Of a stretch of DNA of 64,000 bases, positions 28,954 through 38,890 are shown piece after piece. Under the pieces are notes generated by a model. It did not search any database and had not been told where the DNA came from. It was given only the letters and a program-made list of their open reading frames with translations. The stretch is taken from positions 1,922,001 through 1,986,000 of the forward strand of contig NZ_CP158687.1 of NCBI RefSeq assembly GCF_040580765.1, read 5' to 3'. The stretch comes from Lentibacter algarum. GTDB taxonomy: Bacteria; Pseudomonadota; Alphaproteobacteria; Rhodobacterales; Rhodobacteraceae. The translations under genes and the position numbers were made by a program. Positions within the stretch are counted from its first letter, which is position 1. Every line of letters begins with the position of its first letter.

Positions 28954-31125
28954 ATGATCCAAGCCGACTTTCTCTCTGCCCCCTTCCCTGAGCCTCAAGA
29001 CCTTGACGGGGACCTGTCAGGCCCCGCCCGCTTTATGAACCGCGAGCTCAGTTGGCTTGGCTTCAACTGGCGTGTGCTTGAGGAGGCCGAAAATCTGCGT
29101 GTTCCGCTGCTGGAGCGCCTGCGCTTTGTTTCGATCTCCGCCACCAACCTTGATGAGTTCTATACCGTGCGCGTCGCGGGGCTGCGCGAGATGGTCAACG
29201 AAGGTGTCACCGCCCCCGCCATTGACGGGCTCACCCCTGCCGAGCAGCTCGTTCTGATCAACGATAACGCCCGCGAGCTTCTGGCCCGCCAACAAGATAT
29301 TTTCGCCGCCCTCACAGAAGAAATGGCCGAAGCGGGCATCGATATCTGCACACGAGACGAGCTTTCTGAAGCCGACAAGGCGCTCTTGCATGAGGTGTTT
29401 CTAGAGCAAGTCTTCCCCGTGCTCTCGCCCTTGGCCATTGACCCTGCACATCCCTTTCCGTTTATTCCAAACACGGGCTATGCTCTGGCGCTCGAGCTTG
29501 AAAGCACGCGAGATAAGCGCAAGCTGCAAGCGCTCCTGCCCATTCCCGCCCAGATCGCACGGTTTATCGCGCTGCCCGCGCCTGAAGGGCAGTTCCGCTT
29601 CTTGCCATTGGAAGAGCTGCTGCTGGAGCATTTGCCCAGCCTATTCCCCGGTTTTCGCCTCAAAGGCGCCTGCGGTTTTCGGGTGCTGCGAGACAGTGAT
29701 CTTGAAGTCGAGGATGAAGCAGAAGACCTCGTACGCGAATTTGAAACTGCCCTGAAACGTCGCCGTCGCGGCGAAGTCGTTCGCCTGACCATTTCTGCAG
29801 ATGCTCCAGCCCGCCTGCTCAAGATGATCCAGCGTGAGCTGCATGTGACCGAAAACGAGATCGTTGAAATCGGCGGAATGCTCGGCCTCGCCGATCTTTC
29901 CGAGCTGGTGCTTGACGAGCGTCCAGACCTGCTCTGGCCTGCCTTCACGCCGCGTATCCCCGAGCGGGTCACCGATCACGAGGGCGATATTTTCGCCGCG
30001 ATCCGCCAAAAAGATATGCTGCTGCATCACCCCTACGAAACCTTCGACATGGTCGTGCGCTTCCTACAACAGGCCGCCCGCGACCCAAATGTCGTTGCGA
30101 TCAAGCAAACGCTTTACCGTACCTCACGCGACAGTCCGATTGTCGAAGCACTCTGCGAAGCCGCAGAAGAGGGCAAATCTGTCACCGCCCTCGTCGAACT
30201 GAAAGCACGCTTTGATGAGGCTGCCAATATCCGTCAGTCGCGCCGCCTTGAGCGAGCGGGTGCGCATGTGGTTTACGGCTTTCTCAACCTAAAGACCCAC
30301 GCCAAAATCTCCACTGTGGTGCGCCGCGAGGGCGACAAGCTCGTAACCTATACCCACTACGGTACAGGCAATTACCACCCGATCACCGCGCGCATCTATA
30401 CCGACTTGTCTCTCTTCACATGTGATGCGGCACTCGGACGTGACGCCACCAAAGTCTTCAATTATCTCTCAGGCTATGTTGAGCCAGACAAGCTCGAAAA
30501 CCTCGCCATTTCGCCTCTCTCGCTTAAGCCACGTCTGCTAGACATGATTGCCGCTGAGGCCGAACATGCGCGCGCGGGACGCCCCGCCCAGATTTGGGCG
30601 AAGATGAACTCACTGATCGAACCCGAAGTCATCGACGCTCTCTATGCGGCCTCCCAAGCTGGTGTCGAGATCAGCCTTGTCGTTCGCGGCATCTGTGGCC
30701 TGAGACCAGGCGTCAAAGGTCTCTCCGAAACGATCCGCGTAAAGTCCATTGTCGGACGCTTCCTTGAGCACTCGCGCATCGTCTGCTTTGGCGCAGGCTT
30801 TGGCCTTCCGCACAAAAAGGCGAGGGTCTTCATTTCCTCCGCCGACTGGATGGGCCGAAATCTCTCACGCCGTGTCGAAACCCTTGTCGAAATCAATACC
30901 CCAACCGTAAAGGCCCAGATCACCAGCCAGATTATGGCTGCAAATATGGCAGATACGGCACAAAGCTGGGTCATGGACGCCTCTGGGCGTTTCCTGCGCG
31001 AAGAGCTCCCCGAAGGCACATTCTCCTTTAACTGCCACCGTTTCTTTATGGAAAACCCGTCCCTCTCCGGGCGCGGCTCCGCAGGCGCATCCGATGTGCC
31101 CAAACTCACTCACGGAGAAGACTAA
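28954..31125 (+). CDS. ppk1: Ppk1, polyphosphate kinase
   Basis: The 723-residue protein has the N-terminal domain [16 protein letters not shown], the head domain, and two phospholipase-D-like catalytic domains. The autophosphorylated His lies in [13 protein letters not shown] and is followed by [22 protein letters not shown]. It polymerises ATP gamma-phosphate into polyphosphate reversibly. I start at the ATG at 28954 ([10 protein letters not shown]); the frame is open back to 28828 but that part is unlike Ppk1. ppx follows on the same strand. Confidence 0.95.
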   Translation: MIQADFLSAPFPEPQDLDGDLSGPARFMNRELSWLGFNWRVLEEAENLRVPLLERLRFVSISATNLDEFYTVRVAGLREMVNEGVTAPAIDGLTPAEQLVLINDNARELLARQQDIFAALTEEMAEAGIDICTRDELSEADKALLHEVFLEQVFPVLSPLAIDPAHPFPFIPNTGYALALELESTRDKRKLQALLPIPAQIARFIALPAPEGQFRFLPLEELLLEHLPSLFPGFRLKGACGFRVLRDSDLEVEDEAEDLVREFETALKRRRRGEVVRLTISADAPARLLKMIQRELHVTENEIVEIGGMLGLADLSELVLDERPDLLWPAFTPRIPERVTDHEGDIFAAIRQKDMLLHHPYETFDMVVRFLQQAARDPNVVAIKQTLYRTSRDSPIVEALCEAAEEGKSVTALVELKARFDEAANIRQSRRLERAGAHVVYGFLNLKTHAKISTVVRREGDKLVTYTHYGTGNYHPITARIYTDLSLFTCDAALGRDATKVFNYLSGYVEPDKLENLAISPLSLKPRLLDMIAAEAEHARAGRPAQIWAKMNSLIEPEVIDALYAASQAGVEISLVVRGICGLRPGVKGLSETIRVKSIVGRFLEHSRIVCFGAGFGLPHKKARVFISSADWMGRNLSRRVETLVEINTPTVKAQITSQIMAANMADTAQSWVMDASGRFLREELPEGTFSFNCHRFFMENPSLSGRGSAGASDVPKLTHGED

Positions 31126-31385
31126 AGGGTGCGGCGGGCAAGCACCTCAATGGTTAAGACAGCCCTAAGCCATCGTTCCAAAGCCTTAATGCAAAACGAC
31201 TCGATTTTGCGGTGCACGCCTTGTGCACGGGTTGTGTACGCATATCACCCCCCTGTTTTGGCCCCCGTCAAAAGTGGTAAACAGGGCCTGCGCCAAGGTT
31301 ACGCAGTGTTAACCCGTCTCACCATGGTTGACGCATCTGCCCCCGCGGGCCATAACAAGGCCAACACGCTTTAGGAGCGCTGAGA
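31126..31385 (+). promoter_or_regulatory. 260-bp ppk1-ppx intergenic region with phased repeats and an inverted repeat
   Basis: No gene is evident. It holds three GTGYAC hexamers at 31212-31217, 31223-31228 and 31234-31239, exactly 11 bp apart. Downstream lies an 8-bp inverted repeat CCCTGTTT (31251-31258) / AAACAGGG (31279-31286). Helical phasing suggests cooperative protein binding before ppx; this is inference. Confidence 0.4.
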
Positions 31386-32930
31386 ATGAGCGAAAATCAA
31401 GCAAATTCAAGCGACTGGGGGCTTTTTGGCCGCCCGCTCTTCCAAGACCCAAAAGCAAGGGCATTGTCACGCGTTGGCGTTGTAGATGTCGGCTCCAACT
31501 CGGTCCGTCTTGTGGTCTTTGATGGCGCAGCGCGTAGCCCAGCCTATTTCTTCAACGAAAAGGTCATGTGCGGCCTTGGCGAAGGTATCGGTGAAACAGG
31601 CCGCCTCAATCCGTCTGGACGCACCCGTGCCCTGAGCGCGATCCGTCGCTTTCAGCGCCTCGCCGAAGGGATGAACACTGGCCCGCTCACTGCCGTGGCG
31701 ACAGCCGCCGTGCGCGAGGCAGAAGACGGACAAGAATTCCGCGATCTTGTCGAAAGCGAAACAGGGCTTGAGCTTCATGTTATCGACGGCACGGAAGAGG
31801 CCCGCCTGTCAGCACAAGGCGTTTTGCTTGGTTGGCCAGGGTCTTACGGGCTGGTCTGTGATATTGGCGGCTCCTCCATGGAACTCGCTGAAATCTCGGA
31901 TGGCGTCGTTGGCAAGCGCGTCAGCTCCTCGCTCGGTCCACAGCGACTGATGAGTGTGCAGGGCGGCAAGAAAGCCCGCAAAGAGATTATCCGCAGCACG
32001 ATCCAGAAACTGCACGAAGAACTCGGGCCACAGCACAATCGCCTATTTCTCGTCGGCGGTTCATGGCGCGCAATTGCACGAATTGATATGGAGCGCCGCG
32101 GCTATCCGCTGCACGTTTTGCATGAGTACCGTATGAGCCGCAAAGCGGTGACGGCAACTGCGGAGTATATCGCCAAAAACGATGAAGAAACGATTCGCGC
32201 CATGGCGGGTATCTCATCGAGCCGCATGAAGCTTGTCCCGATCGCTTCAGAAGTCCTTAAGGAAGTCGTTCGAGAATTTAGGCCACACGATATCGCCATC
32301 AGCTCCTACGGCATCCGCGAAGGAATGCTCTATGAACAAATGCCGCAGAAATTGCGCGACCGCGACCCGCTCATCGAGGCTTGCCGCTTTGCCGAAGCCA
32401 AAGACGCGCGTCTTCCAGGATTCGGGCGTACTCTGTATGAATTCATCCAACCCTTATTCAAATCAGCCTCGCCCGAACGCCTTAAGCTCATCAAGGCTGC
32501 CTGCCTCTTGCACGACGTGAGCTGGCGTGCGCACCCCGACTACCGCGCCGAAACCTGCTTTAACCTTGCAACACAGGCCAATCTAGGCGGTATCCGCCAC
32601 AACGAGAGGATTTTTCTAGGCCTCGCTCTGCTCTATCGCTACTCAAATACACGCATCACAACTGCGCGGTTTGAGCCAATCTCTGAGTTGATCTCTGAGG
32701 CTGATCAGCAAGTTGCTGAAACCGTTGGTAAAGCGATGCGCTTTGGCGCCATGCTCTGGCTTCAGAAAGACGCCCAAATCGGACAGATGCGGCTCTACCC
32801 CAAGAAGCGGATCCTCGAGCTTACACTCAGCCAAGACGCGATCCCGTTGTTTGGAGAAGTTGCCGAAGCGCGCTTTAACTCACTCGCAGCAGCTCTGCCA
32901 GCTACGCCGAATATCGTTCTAGGCCAGTAG
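31386..32930 (+). CDS. ppx: Ppx/GppA-family exopolyphosphatase
   Basis: The 514-residue protein has the ASKHA phosphate-binding VVDVGSNSVRLVVFD at the N-terminus, the second motif VCDIGGSSMELAEI and a C-terminal HD-like helical domain (LLHDVSWRAHPDYRAE). It removes phosphate from polyphosphate ends or from pppGpp. Its place behind ppk1 supports the polyphosphate role. AGGAG lies 10 nt before the ATG. The gene usually found next in this order (rlmE) is not here; a convergent small gene follows after 1 bp. Confidence 0.92.
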   Translation: MSENQANSSDWGLFGRPLFQDPKARALSRVGVVDVGSNSVRLVVFDGAARSPAYFFNEKVMCGLGEGIGETGRLNPSGRTRALSAIRRFQRLAEGMNTGPLTAVATAAVREAEDGQEFRDLVESETGLELHVIDGTEEARLSAQGVLLGWPGSYGLVCDIGGSSMELAEISDGVVGKRVSSSLGPQRLMSVQGGKKARKEIIRSTIQKLHEELGPQHNRLFLVGGSWRAIARIDMERRGYPLHVLHEYRMSRKAVTATAEYIAKNDEETIRAMAGISSSRMKLVPIASEVLKEVVREFRPHDIAISSYGIREGMLYEQMPQKLRDRDPLIEACRFAEAKDARLPGFGRTLYEFIQPLFKSASPERLKLIKAACLLHDVSWRAHPDYRAETCFNLATQANLGGIRHNERIFLGLALLYRYSNTRITTARFEPISELISEADQQVAETVGKAMRFGAMLWLQKDAQIGQMRLYPKKRILELTLSQDAIPLFGEVAEARFNSLAAALPATPNIVLGQ

Positions 32931-32931
32931 C

Positions 32932-33294
32932 TTAAAGGTCAATCTGATCATCAGAATTAGAGGGCACAGCTTGCTCGTTTAAGGCCTTCTTGCGCAGGAT
33001 AATATCTCCGTTCGGCAGGACTTCAGGAGGATGATAGGCACTAAAGTCTTCAACAGCCTCCAACAGAGTCTCAAGCGCAGGCCCCATGCGCTCCACAAAC
33101 TCTTTCAGCGCAGGTTCCATCTCGTCGATCATCCCCTGAAGGTCTTTGACGGCCGGTTCGACTTCTTTCAAGATCCCCTCCAGAAAGAGCTTCGCACCCC
33201 GCTCCATGAGCGAACTGCCGCTTTCTTCAGCCTGAAGCGATGTCGCATGAAGGCTGACAGCAAGAAGTGAAGCGATGACAAATTTTCGTCCCAT
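32932..33294 (-). CDS. Secreted acidic helical protein, unknown function
   Basis: The 120-residue protein has a Sec signal peptide (1 to about 22, SLQAEES). A highly acidic amphipathic helical stretch with quasi-repeats follows: EVEPAVKDLQGMIDEMEPALKEFVERMGPALETLLEAV. The proline-spaced heptads (VEPAVKDL, MEPALKEF, MGPALETL) suggest a small helical bundle or assembly. A YHPPEVLPNGDIILR segment lies near the end. I recognise it as a Rhodobacterales-type hypothetical but know of no function. It is tail-to-tail with ppx, 1 bp apart. Confidence 0.75.
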   Translation of the reverse strand: MGRKFVIASLLAVSLHATSLQAEESGSSLMERGAKLFLEGILKEVEPAVKDLQGMIDEMEPALKEFVERMGPALETLLEAVEDFSAYHPPEVLPNGDIILRKKALNEQAVPSNSDDQIDL

Positions 33295-33391
33295 TTTCTA
33301 TATATAAGGGGAGAAACACCGGTTTCCAATGCGCCTGAAAGCCAGAAATGCTTCGCAGGCAAATGTTTGCTTGCCAAAAGGAAAGCTTGAT

Positions 33392-33838
33392 ATGCGCCCG
33401 ATTTTTCTCTCCCTCAGCCTATGCCTTTTTGCAACAGCCCTAGAGGCTGGCCCTGATCGTTTCTCCATCTTACTCGGCTCAAAACATATCGGTGGCACAG
33501 GCTTCAACGAGGTAAACCCTGGCTTCTTCGTCACTTGGGAGCGCGAACGCAGCAGCTTAAGTGTCGGTGCATTCATGAACAGCTATGAGCGTGTTTCAAT
33601 TGCTGCAACAAGCTACCGTCCTCTGAAGCTCTGGAGCGAAGGTGATATTGGGATCTTTGGCGGATTGGCTCTTTACCCGGAGAATGGGCGCAATTTTTCA
33701 ACTCATCTTGGCGAAGATGTTGTTGTGATCGGTGGCCTTCAAGCCCGATACCGCAACACATTTGTTCAATTGATCCCCATAAATGCGGAAAGTGCCGATG
33801 GCCTTATTTCCTTCGGCTTCACATTTTCTGCCCCCTAA
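33392..33838 (+). CDS. Secreted small protein of unknown function, outer-membrane-like beta pattern
   Basis: The 148-residue protein has a Sec signal peptide (1-19, cleavage near ALEAG). Alternating segments rich in Gly, Phe and Tyr follow (FSILLGSKHIGGTGFNEVNP, SLSVGAFMNSYERVS, DIGIFGGLALYP, ISFGFTFSAP). The alternation and the terminal aromatic residue look like a small beta-barrel or lipocalin-like fold. I do not recognise a family. I start at the ATG at 33392. Its stop overlaps the stop of the convergent nuclease gene by 4 bp. Confidence 0.7.
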   Translation: MRPIFLSLSLCLFATALEAGPDRFSILLGSKHIGGTGFNEVNPGFFVTWERERSSLSVGAFMNSYERVSIAATSYRPLKLWSEGDIGIFGGLALYPENGRNFSTHLGEDVVVIGGLQARYRNTFVQLIPINAESADGLISFGFTFSAP

Positions 33839-34860
33839 AGATCAATATCTAATGTGACAGGAAAATGATCAGAGGCCAAAAGCAAAGCATCGCGCAGCTC
33901 AGGGAGACGCCAGCAATCAGGGTCATCAAAGGGATGCCAAATACGCCAAACAGGCTCTTTCACGGTGAGGTCGGGAGAGACCATAATATAGTCCAGCAAA
34001 GCTTGTAGGTAGCGTTTGTGCTCTCGAATATAAAAGCGCGCGGTGGTTGGCGTTGCGCCTAGCCTGCGTTGCAAGCCAAGCCTCGCATGTGGATCAAATA
34101 GGCAGTTCTCCCCCGTCTCACCCATAATGATTTCGACCGAAGATCGCCCAAACAAGTCTTCATATTGGTCAAGCCCGGGGCCATCATTGAGATCTCCTAG
34201 TAGCATCAAACTCTCACCAGCGTTCAAGTGCTCCTCAAGACGCTCGCGCAACCAGATCGCTTGTGCCAATTGCTTACGGCGGTTCTCTATCGAAAGCTTC
34301 ATTGCTTCAGCGTCATTTCGCGCACCATGTGGCGCTTTTGACTTCAGATGCGCTCCAATAAGCCGCAAAACCTTCCCACTACGTAGCACCGCTTCAACCT
34401 CTAGTGGAGGTTTGGAGAACTGAACCAAGTCCTCTTTGGCATCCACGTCCAGATCAATACGAAACGTGCTGTCAAACCGTGGCGACAGTTCTGACCCTTT
34501 CTTGCCGGCACTTTCGCCCAGAGGCGCATGACGCGCGCTCATCACAGCAGGATCATACATCAGTGCTATTTCTTGCTGCGTATCATTCTGAAATCCAAGA
34601 AGTGTGGCCTTGGCCCGCAGATCAAACACCCGCGCAAATTCTTCCAGCGCTTTGGTTGTACTGCGACGGCGATTTTCGTCAGGCGCTTCGATCACCATAA
34701 TTGCGTCCGCATCAAGTGCCGCAAAAACGATCCCCAAGGCCTCGATCTGCATGGCGCGTGTCACATCGTGACGCCCTGACCACCCATCATCCATCAGCAG
34801 CACCCCATCATCATCAAACAGGTTGTTAAACCACTCGATGTTGTAGGTCGCTATCAGCAT
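33835..34860 (-). CDS. Endonuclease/exonuclease/phosphatase (EEP) family protein
   Basis: The 341-residue protein has the EEP metal-site pattern: ATYNIEWF with Asn6, VIEAPDE (Glu), GAHLKSKAPHG, LLGDLNDGPG (Asp, Asn) and the terminal SDHFPVTLDIDL. These enzymes cut phosphodiester bonds in nucleic acids or phospholipids. No signal peptide is visible, so a cytoplasmic nuclease or phosphatase is likely. The first base of its ATG is also the last base of the TerB-DnaJ stop, so the two are cotranslated. Confidence 0.85.
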   Translation of the reverse strand: MLIATYNIEWFNNLFDDDGVLLMDDGWSGRHDVTRAMQIEALGIVFAALDADAIMVIEAPDENRRRSTTKALEEFARVFDLRAKATLLGFQNDTQQEIALMYDPAVMSARHAPLGESAGKKGSELSPRFDSTFRIDLDVDAKEDLVQFSKPPLEVEAVLRSGKVLRLIGAHLKSKAPHGARNDAEAMKLSIENRRKQLAQAIWLRERLEEHLNAGESLMLLGDLNDGPGLDQYEDLFGRSSVEIIMGETGENCLFDPHARLGLQRRLGATPTTARFYIREHKRYLQALLDYIMVSPDLTVKEPVWRIWHPFDDPDCWRLPELRDALLLASDHFPVTLDIDL

Positions 34861-35540
34861 CAGCCGCGCGCATCCTTAATGTCTTTCCAAGCCCTGTTGA
34901 TCGCCACCATACGCTTTTCAGCCATTTTTATAGCCTCTTCAGGCAATCCCCGCGCAACCAAGCGGTCTGGATGGCTGTCTTGAACCTGTGTTTTCCAAGC
35001 CGCACGCAGCTCCTCCATACTGGCCTCAGGCGTCAGCCCCAACACCGAGTAGGGATCAGCCTCAGCCTCTGGCACAAAACGGCTTCTGATCTGACGAAAT
35101 TCGCGTTCCCCAAGGCCAAAAATGTCCGCAACGCCTTTGAGAAACTCGTCCTCGTTCGGATGATACTGGCCATCTGCCATAGCAATGTGAAACAAGCCTT
35201 CGAGCAAATCGCCAAGCGCTTCGTGCCCCGCACCAAACATCTCGCGGACCCGTGTTGCATAGTCTTCAAACCCTGCCACGTCTTGCCGCGCCAGATTAAA
35301 AACTTTGGCCGCTCCCGCTTCATCTTCCCGCGCAATCTGAAAAACCTCGCGAAACGCCATAACTTCATCGCGCGTTACAAGCCCGTCGGCCTTGGCCATC
35401 TTCGCGCCAAGAGCGATCACGGCAATTGTAAACGCAATCGAGCGCTCAGGTGGCGTGCGCAACTGCGCAAAGACAGCGCTGAGTGGTTCGCCTTTGGCAA
35501 GGGCTGAAACAGCCGCTGTTATCTGGGTCCAAATCGACAT
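34860..35540 (-). CDS. TerB-DnaJ (DjlA-like) protein
   Basis: The 226-residue protein has a TerB-like helical domain (about 30-145, FTIAVIALGAKMAKADGLVTRDEV). A C-terminal J domain follows (about 163-226) with the essential HPD in QDSHPDRLVARG. E. coli DjlA has the same order plus an N-terminal membrane helix, which is lacking here. The J domain should stimulate a DnaK-type Hsp70. It is coupled to the EEP nuclease gene downstream; what client links the two is unknown. Confidence 0.88.
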   Translation of the reverse strand: MSIWTQITAAVSALAKGEPLSAVFAQLRTPPERSIAFTIAVIALGAKMAKADGLVTRDEVMAFREVFQIAREDEAGAAKVFNLARQDVAGFEDYATRVREMFGAGHEALGDLLEGLFHIAMADGQYHPNEDEFLKGVADIFGLGEREFRQIRSRFVPEAEADPYSVLGLTPEASMEELRAAWKTQVQDSHPDRLVARGLPEEAIKMAEKRMVAINRAWKDIKDARG

Positions 35541-35582
35541 GAGGCAATCTTAGCTTGCGCAACAAGAAGTGTCAGCGCGCAA

Positions 35583-36062
35583 TCAAAGAAATTTGTGATA
35601 AAGGTGCAAATCAAGCCATTGGGCGTTCTTGCGGCCCACTTCAGGCAAAGTCGCCAGCTTCTCAAAACCAGTGCGGAGATGAAAAGCCTGCCCTTCAGGA
35701 TTTGCACCACTCACTCCGCCATAGAGTGAATGCACGCCCTCCTTACGAGCCGCATCCTCAACAGCTGTCAGTAGAGCACGCCCCATACCAAGACCGCGCG
35801 CGCCTTGCGCCAAATGAATCGTATATTCCATAGACTGTGCATAGCCAGGCCCACCCCGAAACTGAAAGTAACAGGCAAAACCAAGGATCAGCCCATCGTT
35901 TTCCGCCACGTGCCAGCGTTGCGGCTCAGCTTGAATCGCCACAGCAAGCGCATCAGTCTTTTTTTCTGCAGTGGTAAATGTCGCCAAAGTATCGCGGATG
36001 ATCTGGTTCCAAATCACGGCGATCCCAGCCGCGTCATTCGGCTCTGCCAAACGCAGTCTCAT
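35583..36062 (-). CDS. GNAT acetyltransferase, PAT-like
   Basis: The 159-residue protein is a GNAT with the acetyl-CoA loop region AQGARGLGMGRALLTAVEDAAR and the C-terminal HLRTGFEKLATLPEVGRK. The beginning (RLRLAEPNDAAGIAVIWNQIIRDTLATF) resembles phosphinothricin-acetyltransferase-type GNATs, which act on amino-acid-like compounds. Substrate unknown. It overlaps the VOC gene by 4 bp. Confidence 0.85.
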   Translation of the reverse strand: MRLRLAEPNDAAGIAVIWNQIIRDTLATFTTAEKKTDALAVAIQAEPQRWHVAENDGLILGFACYFQFRGGPGYAQSMEYTIHLAQGARGLGMGRALLTAVEDAARKEGVHSLYGGVSGANPEGQAFHLRTGFEKLATLPEVGRKNAQWLDLHLYHKFL

Positions 36063-36667
36063 AGAATGATCTCCCGCCCATCTGATGTAACCAGCCGCGC
36101 CGAGAGCTTTGGTGCACTGGCACTGATAATGTCCACTCGCTTGTCATTCAGAGGCCGCAGGGCGTCTGCCAAGTCTGCCGCCGCAGGATGCGCAAGCGTC
36201 AGCCGTTCAAGCCTCAGTCCAGACTCTGCAAGCCGTGTCGCAGGATGAGGCGTCGTCCCCCAGTCGATCAAGCCAGGATGGCATTGATCAAAGGGGAGAG
36301 TTCCATCATCAGACTCAGCCATATCCCAACTGAGCGCGCCCCGCGTCAGGCCCACAACCGCGCCAAACCCTGCGGGCAAGGGTCTGGTAGTCAGTCCTTC
36401 GACGCGGCAAACCCAAGTTATGAGCCTTGGAGCACCAGAAAACTTATCAAGCCCAAACCAGCGCTCATGCGCAGGCTTTCCGCCGGCGGGGTCAATGGCA
36501 ATCACTTCAAGATACAGTCCATCTGCCAAACCGAGCAAGGCATTGTGCGTGCCATAGCGCAGATGCTGGCCGCCCACCTCAAGGGAGACGCCTAAGCGTT
36601 CTTCTGCCCAAGCAACGCCGGCGTCGAGGCTCTCGGCCGCGATCACCAGATGATCAAATTCATACAT
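36059..36667 (-). CDS. VOC-superfamily glyoxalase-like protein
   Basis: The 202-residue protein begins FDHLVIAAESLDAGVAWAEERLGV, the start of a glyoxalase/VOC module, and has YLEVIAIDP as the metal-site strand. It fits the Glyoxalase_3-type domain. Reaction unknown. It overlaps the GNAT gene (ATGA) and follows scpA on the same strand after a 96-bp gap with tandem hairpins, so read-through from scpA is possible. Confidence 0.82.
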   Translation of the reverse strand: MYEFDHLVIAAESLDAGVAWAEERLGVSLEVGGQHLRYGTHNALLGLADGLYLEVIAIDPAGGKPAHERWFGLDKFSGAPRLITWVCRVEGLTTRPLPAGFGAVVGLTRGALSWDMAESDDGTLPFDQCHPGLIDWGTTPHPATRLAESGLRLERLTLAHPAAADLADALRPLNDKRVDIISASAPKLSARLVTSDGREIIL

Positions 36668-36705
36668 ACCGCACCCCTTTTTTTGTTCGAAATAGCCTTG
36701 GGGAA

Positions 36706-36758
36706 CGTTTCAAAATCCATATGGCTTTTGAAACGCGGGGAGCCAAAAGCCCCCCGCG
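36706..36758 (-). terminator. Two overlapping hairpins between scpA and the VOC gene
   Basis: A GC stem CGCGGGG (36734-36740) / CCCCGCG (36752-36758) lies just past the scpA stop. A second perfect 10-bp stem CGTTTCAAAA (36706-36715) / TTTTGAAACG (36726-36735) shares two bases with the first, so both cannot form fully at once. Neither is followed by a long T tract on the minus strand. Termination or RNA processing is likely; a switch is possible. Confidence 0.5.
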
Positions 36759-36763
36759 CCAGC

Positions 36764-38890
36764 TTAAGCGCGCGACGCGCGAATAAGCTTCAGGATATCC
36801 TCAGCCGCTTCTGGGATATTCGTCCCCGGGCCGAAGATGGCTTTGACACCCGCTTTTTTCAGGAATTCATAGTCCTGCTGCGGAATAACCCCACCACAAA
36901 TCACAATGATATCGCCCGCATCTTTCTCCTCAAGCGCCTTGATCAGCTGGGGAGCAAGAGTCTTGTGCCCAGCGGCTTGGCTTGAAATTCCGACAACATG
37001 TACATCATTGTCAATCGCGTCTTGCGCGGCTTCGTCAGGCGTTTGAAAGAGTGGACCGACATCAACATCGAAGCCGATGTCAGCAAAAGCAGTCGCAATC
37101 ACTTTCGCGCCGCGATCGTGCCCGTCCTGGCCCATCTTAACAACCAAAAGACGCGGGCGACGGCCCTCTTCTTCAGCAAACGCTTCAATACTTTTCTGGA
37201 TCGCTGCGAACCCTGCATCGCCCTCATAGGCCGCACCATAGACGCCTGCGAGTGTCTTTACTTCTGCACGGTGGCGGCCAAACTCTTCTTCCATCGCCAT
37301 GCTAATCTCTCCCACTGTGGCCCGCGCGCGGGCGGCTTCAACCGCAGCTTCCAAGAGGTTACCCCCTTCTTTTGTGCGACGTGTCAGCTCGGTCAAAGCC
37401 GCCATGCAAGCCGCTTCGTCACGGCTGGCGCGGATGCTCTCAAGACGTTTCACCTGATTTTCCCGCACAGCCACGTTGTCAACATCAAGAATGTCGATCG
37501 CGTCTTCCTTGGCGAGACGGTATTTGTTCACGCCGACAATCACTTCTTGTCCACGGTCAATCATCGCCTGACGGCGCGCAGCACTTTCCTCAATACGAAG
37601 CTTAGGCATACCGCTGGCTACCGCTTTGGTCATGCCGCCCATCTCTTCGACTTCTTCCATCAAGGCCCAGGCCTTGTCAGCAAGCTCGCTTGTCAGGCTC
37701 TCAACATAATAAGAGCCTGCCAAAGGATCGACGACATTGGTGATCCCTGTCTCTTCTTGCAAAATCAGCTGGGTGTTACGAGCAATGCGCGCACTAAACT
37801 CGGTTGGCAAAGCAATCGCCTCGTCAAGCGCATTGGTGTGCAAGCTCTGAGTGCCACCCAAAGCCGCCGCCATCGCCTCATATGCCGTACGAATGACATT
37901 GTTGTAAGGGTCTTGCTCTTGCAAACTGACACCAGATGTCTGGCAATGGGTGCGTAGCATTTTTGAGCGCTCAGATTTGGCATCAAATTCGGTCATAACT
38001 TTGTGCCACAACAGACGCGCCGCGCGCAGCTTGGCCGCTTCCATGAAGAAGTTCATTCCGATTGCAAAGAAGAAGCTGAGACGCCCAGCGAATTTGTCGA
38101 CATCCATGCCAGCATTGATCGCAGCGCGCACATATTCTCGCCCGTCCGCCAAAGTATAGGCAAGCTCCTGCACAAGGTTCGCGCCTGCTTCCTGCATGTG
38201 ATAGCCTGAAATCGAGATCGAGTTGAATTTCGGCATCTCGTTTGAGGTATATTCGATGATGTCCGAGATGATTTTCATACTCGGCTCAGGCGGATAGATA
38301 TAGGTGTTGCGCACCATGAACTCTTTGAGAATATCGTTCTGGATCGTTCCAGCCAGCAGCGCTTTATCATGCCCCTGCTCTTCACCCGTCACAATAAAGC
38401 TTGCGAGGATCGGGATCACAGCGCCGTTCATCGTCATCGAGACAGAGACCTGATCAAGCGGGATACCATCAAACAGGATCTTCATATCCTCAACCGAGTC
38501 GATCGCCACACCGGCCTTCCCAACATCGCCCACGACGCGAGGATGGTCGCTGTCGTAGCCACGGTGTGTGGCAAGATCGAAAGCAACCGAAACGCCTTGC
38601 TGCCCTGCGGCCAGCGCCTTGCGGTAAAATGCGTTGCTTTCTTCAGCTGTGGAGAAGCCCGCATATTGGCGGATGGTCCAAGGACGGCCCGCATACATTG
38701 TGGATTTTACGCCGCGCGTAAAGGGCTCATACCCCGGAATAGAGCCAAGGTGGCTCATGCCCTCAAGGTCTTCTTCAAAATAGACGGGCTTGACCTTAAT
38801 GTCCTCAAGTGTCTGCCACGTCAGATCGTCAATCGTCTTGCCGCGCAGCTCTTTTTCAGCTCGCTTGGCCCATTCGTCTCGCTTGGTCAT
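36764..38890 (-). CDS. scpA: ScpA/Mcm, methylmalonyl-CoA mutase (single-chain)
   Basis: The 708-residue mutase has the substrate-binding barrel ([27 protein letters not shown] region) and the C-terminal cobalamin domain with the B12 His in [20 protein letters not shown] (DxHxxG). It interconverts methylmalonyl-CoA and succinyl-CoA, the last step of propionyl-CoA assimilation. It is the downstream end of the pcc region on the same strand. No cobalamin riboswitch was seen. Its start overlaps the sulfotransferase-like gene by 35 bp. Confidence 0.97.
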   Translation of the reverse strand: MTKRDEWAKRAEKELRGKTIDDLTWQTLEDIKVKPVYFEEDLEGMSHLGSIPGYEPFTRGVKSTMYAGRPWTIRQYAGFSTAEESNAFYRKALAAGQQGVSVAFDLATHRGYDSDHPRVVGDVGKAGVAIDSVEDMKILFDGIPLDQVSVSMTMNGAVIPILASFIVTGEEQGHDKALLAGTIQNDILKEFMVRNTYIYPPEPSMKIISDIIEYTSNEMPKFNSISISGYHMQEAGANLVQELAYTLADGREYVRAAINAGMDVDKFAGRLSFFFAIGMNFFMEAAKLRAARLLWHKVMTEFDAKSERSKMLRTHCQTSGVSLQEQDPYNNVIRTAYEAMAAALGGTQSLHTNALDEAIALPTEFSARIARNTQLILQEETGITNVVDPLAGSYYVESLTSELADKAWALMEEVEEMGGMTKAVASGMPKLRIEESAARRQAMIDRGQEVIVGVNKYRLAKEDAIDILDVDNVAVRENQVKRLESIRASRDEAACMAALTELTRRTKEGGNLLEAAVEAARARATVGEISMAMEEEFGRHRAEVKTLAGVYGAAYEGDAGFAAIQKSIEAFAEEEGRRPRLLVVKMGQDGHDRGAKVIATAFADIGFDVDVGPLFQTPDEAAQDAIDNDVHVVGISSQAAGHKTLAPQLIKALEEKDAGDIIVICGGVIPQQDYEFLKKAGVKAIFGPGTNIPEAAEDILKLIRASRA

